DNA of 61,168 bases, taken from Branchiostoma floridae (taxonomy: Eukaryota; Chordata; Leptocardii; Amphioxiformes; Branchiostomatidae). The notes under the pieces are model-generated. The model saw only the letters and a program-made list of their open reading frames with translations. It was not told the DNA's origin and made no database searches. The position numbers and the translations under genes are program-made. Each line of letters starts with the position of its first letter. Positions within the stretch are counted from its first letter, which is position 1. The stretch is taken from NCBI RefSeq assembly GCF_000003815.2, contig NC_049983.1, positions 20,551,682-20,612,849 on the forward strand, read 5' to 3'. Shown here piece by piece: positions 10,501 to 21,800 of the stretch.

Positions 10501-13308
10501 TCGTAACTGTTCATAGATGTGCTGCTCCCTCTGCCCGAGCATGTTGGCCACCTTCTTGCAGATCTCATCAGTGTAGGGAGTGGCAGCTGTGTTTTCATTG
10601 GTATGAATGGCCTCAAGTAAGGTTGCCTTCACTAACGGGTCTGGTGATGGTCCCGAGGACACTGGCGTCTTGCTTCTGACGTCCTTGTTCAGTCGGTACG
10701 ACTCTCTTCCATCCGGTAGGAACTTCTTCTCGACAGACCCTTCCCGCAGACATCGAGCTAGATTATCACTTATCAGGGCAGCATCAACGTGGCTGCCATG
10801 CCGCTGTCGTACTCTTTTGATGATCTGATCCTCAGATGTCCAAACTCTGAGTTCTCTACACTTCTGTATTGCCTCCAATATCCACTTCTTGACTAAGGCA
10901 TCAGGTTTTCCTGTCCCTTCTAATGTCAGAACAGGTTTTCCTCCTCCTTTCTGCTTCAGAGGCTTTGAGACTGATGACAGTTTGCTCCCTTTCCCCTTGG
11001 GAAGTGTCTTGCCCACTGGACGAGTTGTGGCACTTTGTGGGGATGATGCACTTTTCAGAGCATTTGTAGAAGTTGATTCAGTAGTACTGCCTTCATAATA
11101 AGATGCACCATCTTCCCCTATCGTGTGTGTAACGATGCCTTCTTTCACACAAAACTGAAGCTGTCCAGGCACAACTATAGCATCTACATCATGGTTCAGG
11201 TAGACTTGCCTGCAGATGTGCTCTGCCGTGAGTGCAATGTTGAGGCGCTTGAGGATGAGAATTGCGTGAAGGATGTAGTTTGCGATGATGGGGTCAGCTT
11301 TGTTACTTGACTTCTGACAACTTGAACTGCCTTTTTGTTTTACACTCTTTCTTGCTGTCTGCTTCGTTGATGTTGTACCCTTTGATGCTGTACCTTTTCC
11401 TACTCTGTATATTGCTACCCCATCTGGCATGATTATTCTGTTGATTGTTGACCTGCTGTCCTGAACACACAATGCTAACTGTAGCTGTACTACTGTAGGG
11501 TCAACCTTGTGCTGGCGCAAAACTCTCTTGCAGATGCGCTCTGCAGTGACTCTTTGTCTCATGGCCTTTATGTCATGTATGGCACGGATCAGCCATTTCC
11601 TGTACTTTTTACTTCCCTGCTGAGGCACTGCTTCATCTACTGGAAATGGGTTTGAATCTGCAGCAACTGAAGGCCCATCATGCAGCATTGTTTCAACATC
11701 CAAAGGACCTTCAGCTGACTTGTTGTCTACACTGCTTTGGTTCTGCACTGCAGCAGTCACTGAGAAATACAATGTCTTGCCACCATATCCCATTTTGGTC
11801 ATGCTTCCCTTCTCTACACTGAGGGCCAGTTGGCTTCTCACCTGGCCCAGTGTGAAGACCTTCTTGGTCATCCGTAGTAAAGTGCTGAAGATACCCACAG
11901 CAGTGGTCTGCTGTCTTAACATGTGCTTTCTCTTGATGGCCTTGTGCAACATTTCCTCTAGAGAAGGGCTGTCAGAACATCTAAGCTTCTTGTCTGTACC
12001 AGATGAATTTGCCTCTTTTTCTCCATCAGGAATGTTTCTCCTCTTGACTGGTTTGATGACATCAGTCGCTGGTAACTTGTAAACCACACTTCCATCTGCT
12101 TTGTAGATCTGTAAAATGCTGCCTTCATCAACACACAGATCCAAGCACTCCAAAAGATCTTTCTCAGCAATGCTACAGTCCCGCGATATGGGTCTACAGA
12201 TTCCCTCTTCAGACGGTTTTTGCTTGTTTACCTTCATCTTTCTCAGTACTTCTCTGATCAACTGTTTGACAGTCATATCAGGCTTGCCTGACATTCTAAC
12301 ATCAAGCTGGCACTTCTTCATGTTGCTCTTTTCAGCATGCCCAAGCTTGTACAAAATGCCGTCCTTCTGCAATTTTCCCTGTGACAAGCCACGTTTTGCT
12401 GCTTGCTGTAGCCTAGCCTTCAGGCTAAAGTTGTTTTCAACTTGTAGGTCGTGAACTAGGTACCTACTGATGGCGAGTAAAGACGACCCACCTTCCTCAT
12501 CCATGTCTAAGATTGCCTTGCAGATGAGGAGGAAGTAATCTGCATGTGTACTTGGTGTAGTTGTGAACAGGAGATTTGTCTGAGGGTTTGTCTGAGAGCT
12601 TGCTTGAAAGTCTGAGGGATTACAGTAATATGATGCCCCAGAGTTTTTGGAACTTATAACTCCACTTGCCAATGCCACTTCAAACCCCTTTTGTATTACA
12701 TCCTTCTGAAGACCAGACGTCTTACAAGCACTGTCAACTATAGCTTCTCGGCTCGCTTTTTTCCTTCCAAACTTGATCTTGTCCACAGCATCCAGGATTA
12801 AACTGATAACAAAGTCATCAGTTGGACCACTTTCAGTCTTGACTTCCCGAGTAGTCATTGTTTCTGTTTCATCACTATCAGTTGAAGCTGGTGCCATGTA
12901 TGCTTCAGGACTGTTGGACGAACCTGTTACATGGTCTTCTTTGGTGGGGGAGTCCCAGACCTCCATGTTCAGTGAAATGTTTTCTTCCCCTACTGAACCA
13001 ACATCTCTCGATCTTAAAGACTTGTCTGAGAAATCCTTTGACTTAAGACGTTTCAACTGGACTTTGGCTCTGGACCAGGTGGCATCAGTTGGGTTGATGT
13101 AGACGCAGGCGCCTTTTGCCTGTCGTACCCTGAGGATCTGGCCTTGGTTGGTAGCCGACTCCACCTGTTGCTGCACAGTGTCCCGCGGGACACCATGATG
13201 CCTGCACACGTGGTTGACTATCCTGTCTTTAGTGGCCAGGCCCTGCTTCTGTACTGCCTTGATGGCCTGAAGCAGCCAGGTGGGTGGCTTGGAGACTGGA
13301 GGATCCAT
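7568..13308 (-). CDS. Tandem SAMD1/KAT6-type winged-helix array protein with acidic repeat tail
   Basis: There are two coding exons, 13308-9973 and 9505-7568. The donor after VAFVD (gat|gtaaga) and the acceptor (tttcag|ccc) are both phase 0, giving 1757 residues. The start ATG at 13308 has a strong context (ccaccATGG). The first exon encodes about eleven winged-helix-like units near residues 8-72, 163-231, 255-323, 343-412, 449-518, 567-636, 673-739, 803-874, 888-948, 952-1010 and 1027-1088. A typical unit reads ILEAI...TSEDQIIKRVRQRHG...LARCLREGSVEKKFLPDG...SYRL, like the N-terminal domain of KAT6 acetyltransferases and SAMD1, which binds unmethylated CpG DNA. Units 9 and 10 lack the last strand. 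The second exon encodes an acidic, disordered Ser/Asp/Thr-rich tail with two VIDITDD/VIDLTDD motifs, eleven near-identical repeats, a Pro-rich stretch and a final GIKQER. There is no acetyltransferase, SAM or PHD domain. A nuclear DNA-binding role is inferred; I know of no named protein with this architecture. Confidence 0.85.
7814..8650 (-). repeat. Eleven in-frame 75-81 bp coding tandem repeats
   Basis: Nine units of 25 residues and two of 27 follow one another. The consensus is roughly D-[SD]-K-D-V-x-Q-[ST]-D-T-D-E-T-S-G-F-K-S-E-D-S-Q-F-S-K. Some units replace ETSGF with ITDDF. The copies are highly similar at DNA level, which also leaves the opposite strand open over long distances. They form part of the acidic tail of the winged-helix protein. 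Copy number is likely to vary between alleles. Confidence 0.9.
9137..9187 (-). other. Paired SUMO-interaction-like motifs
   Basis: The protein reads VIDITDD, three residues, then VIDLTDD (about residues 1219-1235). A hydrophobic core with an embedded D and trailing acidic residues is the classical SUMO-interaction motif shape. The C-terminal GIKQER also fits the psi-K-x-E sumoylation consensus. Function is inferred from the motifs alone. Confidence 0.5.
9506..9972 (-). other. Intron of the winged-helix gene
   Basis: This 467 bp stretch has a consensus donor (gtaaga) and acceptor (tttcag) on the - strand and joins two phase-0 coding exons. Nothing else was recognised in it. Confidence 0.75.
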
Positions 13309-13497
13309 GGTGGAATGCTTGTTCTTGGACACTTGTCTGGAACTGGAAATGACAAACAACAAATAAACTCAACTCAACATGACTCAATCATTCAATCAAG
13401 TTCTAACTTTTAGAATGTCAATTTACCCATTAATGACTCAAGCAAAAGGTAAAGGTAAAGCATCTAACATATATCAGCATCACACTGTACTGTAATA

Positions 13498-13877
13498 CCA
13501 TGTAGATTTGATTAAATGGATAACATCCGTGCCCGCATCAATTTTTGGCCATGTCCAATTTCAACAATATTGTAAGTCATACAAAGCAGCTGTAAAGTCA
13601 GCAAATATATGCCTTGGATTGCAAACAAAATATCGGAAAATTGATACTAATGTCATAAATTCAATTCCAAGGTCAAAAAGGAAGATGTCAAAAAACAAAA
13701 ATGAAGAGTCTACTATTTGTGTGCCAAACTCTAAGAGTATAGCCATTTGTTCAACCCTCATGAAGACTTAGATTTCATAATGAAGGCAACTTTTTTGTCC
13801 AAACTTTTTTTTAATTGCACGCTCGCATCAGTTTTTGGTTTACAGAGGATGTTATCCATATAATCAAATCAACATGG
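13498..13877. mobile_element. Inverted-repeat element, family B, copy 1
   Basis: The left end from 13498 (ccatgtagatttgatt, then aaatggataacatcc) and the right end to 13877 are inverted repeats of about 31 bp with two mismatches. The interior has no real ORF. A second copy without the left end lies at 15840-16114. The size of about 380 bp fits a non-autonomous DNA transposon. Confidence 0.7.
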
Positions 13878-15839
13878 CCTAAGTGTGAGAGAAACAAAAT
13901 TGGTGTCAACGACAAGTACCCAATGTTACACAATACCTGCCATCTACAGCTTCTAAAATCATGGCACCCTTCATGAAGGTCATTCTACCATCAGAATCCC
14001 TGCTGTCATGGGCGCAAAGATGTTGGTTGGTAAGCTAAGGGTTTATCGTTATGTCTCAGTGGACGCAAGTGAGTGCTTCTTAAACCCTCCTTGCTTAAAC
14101 TTAAACGTTATCAATACCGCCCTGCGGTACTAAGAACAATAAAAAATGGCTGCATTCACCATGGCAGTCCAACGCAATACTGGAGGCTACCACAAAGAAT
14201 CCAAGTACCTGTGAGTTTACATGATAAAGATCAGCATCAAATACTTTTGTGTAGTTATTGTGCACTGTGCACTGAATGAATTGATTAATGATATGTGCAA
14301 TTTCATGCAGTGTGCTAAGAATGAGTAATTATTTAGAAATCTGTTAATTTGTATGTCAGTACTTTACTATGCATCATACTAAGTGAGACCGACACCAAAC
14401 ATGAAAAGAATAAACTGAAAAACATCCAACCCACTTTAGTTCTGCATGAAATAGAGCAGAAAGTTGAAATTTCTCAAGCATGACAAAAGTATTTTAAGTA
14501 CCTTTATACCCACCAATGTGATATATTATTCATGATCCTGTATCATTTCAGTGTTATGGTGTCATGCATGCAGAGAATTGTTTTGACACTAACATGTACT
14601 TGTGACATCCTCGAGGTCAACAAACGTGTACTTTATAAACAAGTACAAAGTGAGATATCACTTTACCTTTAAAGGTATGAACCAAAAGCACACTCTTACC
14701 TGTATACTTATTCTTTTACTACCAGTTTACCAGTTCTAAATGACAAGGCTTAGAATCAAAATCTTCCAGTACCAATGCAACTACTAGTATGATGATTGAT
14801 TAATGCAGTAGAGCTTCATGTACTTTCAATCAAACTGAATAAACTATGTAAATTACATATCATGTCAGCTTTAAGGTCTGGCATAACATAAACTTGACAG
14901 CATACTAGTATTCCATTGTTATACATGATTGCTCAAGCATGTTTTTTTTTTCTTTTCATCTTTGAGACCTACAAAGGATTTTTAACATAATGTACTGATA
15001 ACAGCACTGTAATACACACAAACCACTTGTTGACATGTAAGACTTCTTGTATTGTGGATTGAGCTGAAATTGACACTCCTTGTTAGATACGTTACAAAAT
15101 TATATGATATTGTATGTATAATCTGGAAGTCTGGCAAATCAAGAGACAAAACGGAAATATTTAGACACCCGAGGGAATATCACAATATACAGCTCTTATG
15201 CATGTAACCTGTTGAAACCACAGAGAAATACATGTGTCATTGTACAACATAGACAAAGAATAACATGTAAAAATTATATTGTCAAACAATTAATGGGATG
15301 GCAGCCTTGTGCTTTATACACATTACTTGGTATTTGTTCATTCTGCTATTAATTCATGCCTATTCACTTTTTTGTACAGTATTTGCTCTCCACCCAGTTA
15401 CCATGACCTAAATTCCTATACATGTACAAACAAATGCACTACTACTGTAGTAGTGTACCATGGAGGTTGAAGTGTTAGATCTAAGCTTGTGAAGTATTCC
15501 ACAAGTCCTGTCTATGTTATCAAGCCTAATTTTAGCAGCTAATGGAAGATACAATAGTTAGAGCAATTGTGGGATAAAGCCCCAAATTAATTTTTACACA
15601 TGAAGAAATTTCAACAGTGCACTGTTGTCTAATCTGTCCTGAATGCTGTTTATAAGCCACCTCTACCAGTACCACATAAAACACCCATTAGTAGTATTGC
15701 CATCACCAGTATCTAGTATTTAACCAGCGATGTGCCATGCACAAGTACAATCATACCACCAAGAGGTGGCCTAAGGCAAGATAAGTCATGCAATTTAGAA
15801 CACAAGTTACACAACCATACCAGAACATAGAATTTCTCT

Positions 15840-16114
15840 AAATCATACAAAGCAGCTTCAAAATAAGCATACATATGCAATGGATTGCAAAAATAAATAC
15901 ATGTATCAGAAAACGAAATACTAATGTCATAGAGCATTACAAGGTCAAAGAAGATGTGAAAGAACACAAATGATGAATCTATTGTTCGGTATACCATATT
16001 TTGTGTTCAGTCATTTGTTCAGCTTTCCTGACGTGATTTCATAATGAAGGCAAGGCGATGAAGTTTTTGGATTCCAGAGGATGTCATCCATATAATCAAA
16101 TCAACATGACCTAA
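15840..16114. mobile_element. Family B element, copy 2, 5' truncated
   Basis: It shares ordered blocks with 13570-13877 in the same orientation: atcatacaaagcagct, atactaatgtcata, atttcataatgaaggcaa, and the right end gatgtcatccatataatc followed by aaatcaacatg. The left inverted repeat is not present. Confidence 0.65.
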
Positions 16115-16656
16115 TACATATGCATGTTATTTTAATTACATTGTCTACTATTCCATTCTAATGTTGACTTAGTAACATGTATGTACTTAAAGTAATAAGA
16201 AGAATCCCTCCAACCACTATTCATGCTGAATTCTACATCAACACCCTGAAATCAATAACACGTTGTGTGAGTCAAGAGGGATAAACCACTAACAAGTAAC
16301 AGACCAAACACCACGTGAGCAAACAAAACTTTTCAGGCTATGCAGCTTTCCTCCATCTGTGCTAATCATATGCAAAAACTTGTAATTTGTCGCCATTCAA
16401 ACGATTATAACTGACATCCGTACCACCAACTGGTCTTCTGCAAGAGGTGGTGTTGTCCAGGGTCTGTGTCGTAACTAATTTTGCAGGACGACATAATTGC
16501 TGTACCCGCCCACGTCCAACACAGGTATGCAAATCATTGACCAGCCCACACACCATACCTCGCAACTACCTTACTGAAGCAAAAATGTTATTTCTGGACG
16601 TTTGCATCCCTATATTTTCTTAACAACACCATTCACCTTATTAACACAAAGTTACC

Positions 16657-17349
16657 TGCGTCGACCCAGAAGGAGGAAAATAGCGCGAAAAGGCCAACAG
16701 CCCGCCAGCTTTTTCTGAAAAAAATATGTGCAATGCTACGACATGAAAATGGCGCTTATACCCCCTCATAAGTCCTTCGTCACTTTCTAAGACATGTCTT
16801 AAGAACCACTTTATACAAACCTGGTCTACATGTAACCTCTACGACAGGGCAAAGGAAGTAGAGAATTTCTCTAACTCTGGAGTCAACAGCTACAACAAAT
16901 TCTCCATGATGGCGGAAGTGGATCGAGGGTAGCTGACCTTTCACCTCGTGACCCGGATATGGTTACGGAGTTACGTTCTTATGCGTCATTGTTGCTTCCG
17001 TTTGAGTCATATGTTTCGATTTACGTTGACGTGTTTTACTTGTTCCTTTGTCTGCTGCTCGGGTAAATTTCAGGGTGGTTGTGTGATGTCGAGGACTTTT
17101 CAGTGCACGGTTAGTGGGTGAGATTTTACACCTAATTACCTTCTGGTGTCTCAGAGTTTCGGTGTAAATGGTTGAGAAAAAGTTCAGGAACACACAGAGC
17201 ACGCTCTCTCGGTAGGGATGCGAAGGGAGGGGAGGTAATTTTCTCTTAGATGATCCGGGTATGACGTCGTTGCTACCGGCAGGATGTAATCATTTGCGAC
17301 TGCCTCTTGCCCATCGACCTGGCTCTGTTCCTGTCGGTTGTTGTTGGAG
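16657..17349. promoter_or_regulatory. Putative bidirectional promoter region
   Basis: The winged-helix gene runs left and the zinc-finger gene runs right from here. A likely first-exon donor for each lies at either edge: cgcag|gtaact on - at 16656/16655 and ggag|gtgagc on + at 17349/17350. Between them are a YY1/ETS-like gatggcggaagtgg (about 16909), a CRE-like tgacgtcg (about 17264) and locally raised CpG. Transcription start sites are not directly visible, so the limits are inferred. Confidence 0.4.
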
Positions 17350-18801
17350 GTGAGCTTCTATGGTCGACATTTTGCAGAAAAGAAGGTGCTTTCGTTTGTT
17401 GTATAATTGTAACGTTAACGTTACATCGTGTAGAGTAGACTGTGACATGTTTGTTGTACATAACGTTTATCTATGAAATTCATAAATACATGTAGTTAGT
17501 CTCAGCTCCATAACCTGCAAATGAATGTCTATCTTGCTCTCCAAATGTCTATTGAGGGTCTGCATGGGGGGATGCTGGTAATGCTTAACGGTAAAGTCCA
17601 AAAGGGTGACAAATGCTAAAGTAAAAGCTAATTAAAAAAAAAATGTAAATTTAGGAGCTTCCTAACACATTCTGCAGGATTCAATCACATATATGTAGCG
17701 ACGGAACGTTTGCATCAAAGACTGACATGTGAGTTGTAGAGTCGGTGACAAAAACATCATCAGAGTATGATCTCCGAGGGTTATTTGATGTTTGCCTCCG
17801 TGGTTATGTTGGAATATAACAACTAGTCGGACGAATTGACGACACGTCTGTCTTGTGACACGATCAAACCAAGACTCTTTTATTTTGAATCACATTACTG
17901 GTCGCGTTCTGACGGTTCTAGAACACCCTTCCCCAAACAGGTATAGATCACCCGCTCGAAGAAGGGTCGCCAGAACGCGACAGTTACAATAAACAAATAC
18001 AATACATTACAGTTATACTGACATCACAAAGAATGTCTCAATAACACTTAACGATGAATTCCAGATAACAAATAACGCGTTGCATAGAGTTAAAATGTCC
18101 TATAACGCTTCGCGAACAATATGCCAATAACGTTTTAAAGTTGGATTAGAGTGGGCTGGCTCCGATTAACAGTGAATTAAAATAGCTCTTAATGATCAAG
18201 GCAAAAGGGCATGCAGACCTGCAAATGCAGGGTATGGAGCTTAGCTGTCGCTGGCTTGATCCTGAGCCCTATATGTTCATGCTTAGGCTTACCCCTTGCA
18301 GCAGCATCCTTTTGGTCAAGTTCAAGTCTAAATAGCACTGAAAGTCAGATCTTTGAATGTTGACATGTAGTAGGACTGTGTCCATGTGGTGTATTAAAGT
18401 GGCCTGCACATTTAGCTACTTTGCCACATCCATACAGCTGGTGGCTCAAGTTTGTGTCAGGGTCTGGACATCTCTGGAAAAGAGTTGCATCGCCCTTTTA
18501 GATGCCAGGCACGTGAACCCGGCAACCCCTGTATGAGGGAGCTTATGGTGTCAAACCTATGCACGTAAAAGAACCCAACACACCTATTGAAAAAAAGTGT
18601 GGGTGACTATTCATATATATATATATATATACATATATTCTTGGCTGAATTGCCAAGCTATAGTAAGGCTGCATGGTATTCTTAATAGCAAAAGAATATG
18701 CTTCATCTTCAGTCTGAGATGGCCCGACTTACCTTTTGTACTGCATGCATGTACAGTACCTTAACTGTGTGGTAAATTGTTCCTTTCTTCTCTCTTTACA
18801 G
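17350..18801 (+). other. Probable first intron of the zinc-finger gene
   Basis: It spans from the inferred donor to the clear acceptor ctctctttacag at 18801. It contains a palindromic gtaacgttaacgttac near 17409, the SINE-like segment described separately, and a TA microsatellite. No exon was recognised. Confidence 0.4.
18460..18720 (+). mobile_element. SINE-like repeat segment, diverged
   Basis: It shares tgtatgagggagctt, gtgtcaa, agaacccaacacac and ttgaaaa, then an atatgcttcatcttc block, with the copy at 52283-52580, in the same order. A (TA)n microsatellite at about 18607-18631 is inserted between the blocks. It sits upstream of the first coding exon of the zinc-finger gene. Confidence 0.5.
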
Positions 18802-18813
18802 TGACTACTCAAC

Positions 18814-21800
18814 ATGGATACAGCTGTAGACATAGATGGTGCTGACGGTATGGACCAGGGGACCACGGAGTGCCAAAAAGCACACAGACAGGCCAGCACC
18901 TCCCTCAACATTCCCAGATTGAACATGGAGGTCTCTGACAGTCAGGTACTAGTTCAGGTAGGCCAAAACTTACAATCTCTTTTTACTAAGCTTGGTTCCT
19001 TTGGTATTCCATAACATCCATTAATAAAAGTTAACAGGTGCAAAAACTTCCCACTCATCTGTATCCTGTTATACAATACAGAGGATGTTACATAATACAG
19101 AGGATATTATAATTGTCATACAATACAAAGTACTAATGTTATGTTATACAATACAGAGTATGTTATGCAAGAGTTATGTAAGCCACTTCTCCAGCAGGTT
19201 ACAGAAATAAATTGTCAATAAGAGAGCTGATATTCATGTACAATGGGGCAGACATGTACTTAACACCCCCAGAGTGCTTATTATGTGTACACATGTATGT
19301 ATATTGTTATGCCATCAGGTACTTAGTCAGTTAGTGGCACTTTATGGAGCTTTATGGCAGTATGGATGGAGGAAGAGAGAGGTTGTGTAATCAAAACCTT
19401 TTATTTGAAGCTCAAAATCGTGAATGTTTCTAATATTTAAGGCATTGAGCTTTAGTCTGATGTAAGGACAGTCAGGAAGTGATCCAGACATACTGTTGTA
19501 TGTGCAAATTGCGGGCCAGATACATGCAGTTTATGTTAAATACACCACGTGTCTACTGTTACTGTCGTTATGGTAAACTGTACCCTTTTAAACTGTCTTG
19601 ACATCTTTTTATTTTGACTGACCCCTCTGGAACATCTAGAATGGGATAAGTCCTTACTTCTGTTGTTATGTAGTTTGCAGACCATCTTAGAATATGATAT
19701 TTTCTAACAAACAGATTTTCTTTTGTGCCAATTGTTCTCCTGTATGCCAATACAGGGCCAAATTGACTCAGCACAGACAGATGCTTTGTACAGTGTGGAG
19801 TGGTTACAGAAACAAATGAAAGAAAGAAACCATGGGGAGACAGTTGTTCCCAACTCCAGGTTAGCATACTGCTTTTGTATTTGTTTATTTAACAATTTTT
19901 CCATTGTATTTTACTATCAATGATAATTGTTTTTAATGGACATAGATAGCAAAGTCCATAGAATTCTTCATCAAAATCAGTTATTGTTAAAACCTTAGTT
20001 TGCTTAGTACATCACTTCCATTCCAAACCAGTGTTCCCTTTGTCAATTTCATCTGTGGTCAGATGATTTTAAAGTCATGTAGTATGATACAAGCATCTAA
20101 CTCCCTCTGCTCTACAGGATTCTGCGCAGGTTGTTCTCCTCGGCCATGGCACATCGGCTGAGAGCACAGTCCCCCCACAAGTACAGGAACGCCCTGCTCC
20201 TCAAGGACCACCTGGACATCCTGTACACCATCTTCCATGGCAAGGCCCCTCAGGAGACAGCCAACCCCTTCCTTCTCAGTCTCATTGAAGAGTATGAGAG
20301 GATGAAGCTTGCTGAAGCAAAAGGTGAGTTTTATAAAGATTTCATACACTATTTTTGTACACAAAGTGAAGTGCTCACCAACAAGCTTTTGATCAATCTT
20401 CTGATCCTTCTTGGGAAGTCTCTGTCATGTGAACGGAATGGAAGTGTGCAACAGGTTGTCCAACAGTTGGTATTGGTACCAACAACCAAGTCGATACATT
20501 TGTATCTATCTTGGCACCTTTAACCCGTTGCTGATGTCACACGTCCATTCAGGTCACATGACATTGGGTCATTTTAACTTGAGAAGGGTCTGAGGTCTGA
20601 TCGAAAGCTTGTTGGTGAACACTTCACTTTGTGTACAGAAATAGTGTATAAAAGCTTACAGTGTCAATTACTGCAACTGCCAACTTTCAATTGAACAAGT
20701 AAGTTTGGGTACCAAATATCTTCTTATCAAATAGAGATAGTGACATGGAAATCATAGATTAGAAACTTAGAGAACTCTTTTCCATGTAATGGATTACAGA
20801 TCTTGTGAAGGCTTCATAGGTTTCAGCATTTTTGTATCAACTCATCTCTTTTTGCATAATTTGCATGACAATTACAATGGAGTATGGTGTTGCATTTTGT
20901 TTAATATACAGGTTCATCAAATTCTTGTGTTTCTGTCACAACCGCTACCACAGCTACTAGTATGACAGCTTCATTGTCATCTACATTAAGTGTGCAGGGT
21001 AAGGAACATCATTTCTCACTCATTGTTGTAATATTACATCTGCACATTAATGCTTTGTACTACTAGTATGCAGCTGTTCATGTTCCTATTTTTTCCATGT
21101 AGCCATATCCAGTAACCTTAACTGCTGAGTTGCCTTCATACATAGACTGAACGGTGTCAATGGAGAAATAATATAGTGTATGATTTGTTTTCTTATAGCT
21201 CCTGTAGACAACTTCTCATCTGACAAGGAAGACAGCTGTACAGTTCAGACACAGCAGCAGGACAGTAAGGACAGTCCTAGTCATGCTGAAACCCAGGCAG
21301 AGAACCCCAGAACTGTCAAAAATAGTGGAGATGTGGAAGGCAGAGCTGACAAACAAACTGAAGCAATCGATGGAAGCACAAACTTTAAGACTTCTGCCAA
21401 GAAAGTGACACCTAAAAAAGGGATGATTAGGATGGGCAATCGCTGCTACTCTTGTTTTGAGTGTTATGATGTCTTTAAGAACTCTATTGAGTTGAGGATG
21501 CACTTCCTCCTCCATCACCCCTCACGCCTTCCTTACATTGATGGAGAGGATGACATCTTGGAGGCCAGGCAAGTCATCCAGGCTACGGTGGAGAGGGGGG
21601 AACATATCGACTTTCACTCCATCTCCCTCCAGTTTCCCAGCATCACTGAGGAGGAGTTTCTGAGGACCAAAAATAGCTGCATGTCTCTAAAGGATAAGAT
21701 ACAAACAACTGTTCAGGGCCTTCTGCCTTCAACACACAGTATCAAGTTTGTACAGAACCCTATGTCAGTTACAACAGTTGATAGTGCTGTATCAAAGTCA

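Larger units (their letters stand above)
13309..16656 (-). other. Upstream intron region of the winged-helix gene
   Basis: A splice acceptor (catttccag) lies near 13340, about 30 bases before the start ATG, so the leader is probably spliced. A good donor (cgcag|gtaact) at 16656/16655 could end a non-coding first exon, making most of this stretch an intron. It holds two copies of one interspersed repeat (13498-13877 and about 15840-16114). No other coding region is apparent. Confidence 0.4.
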
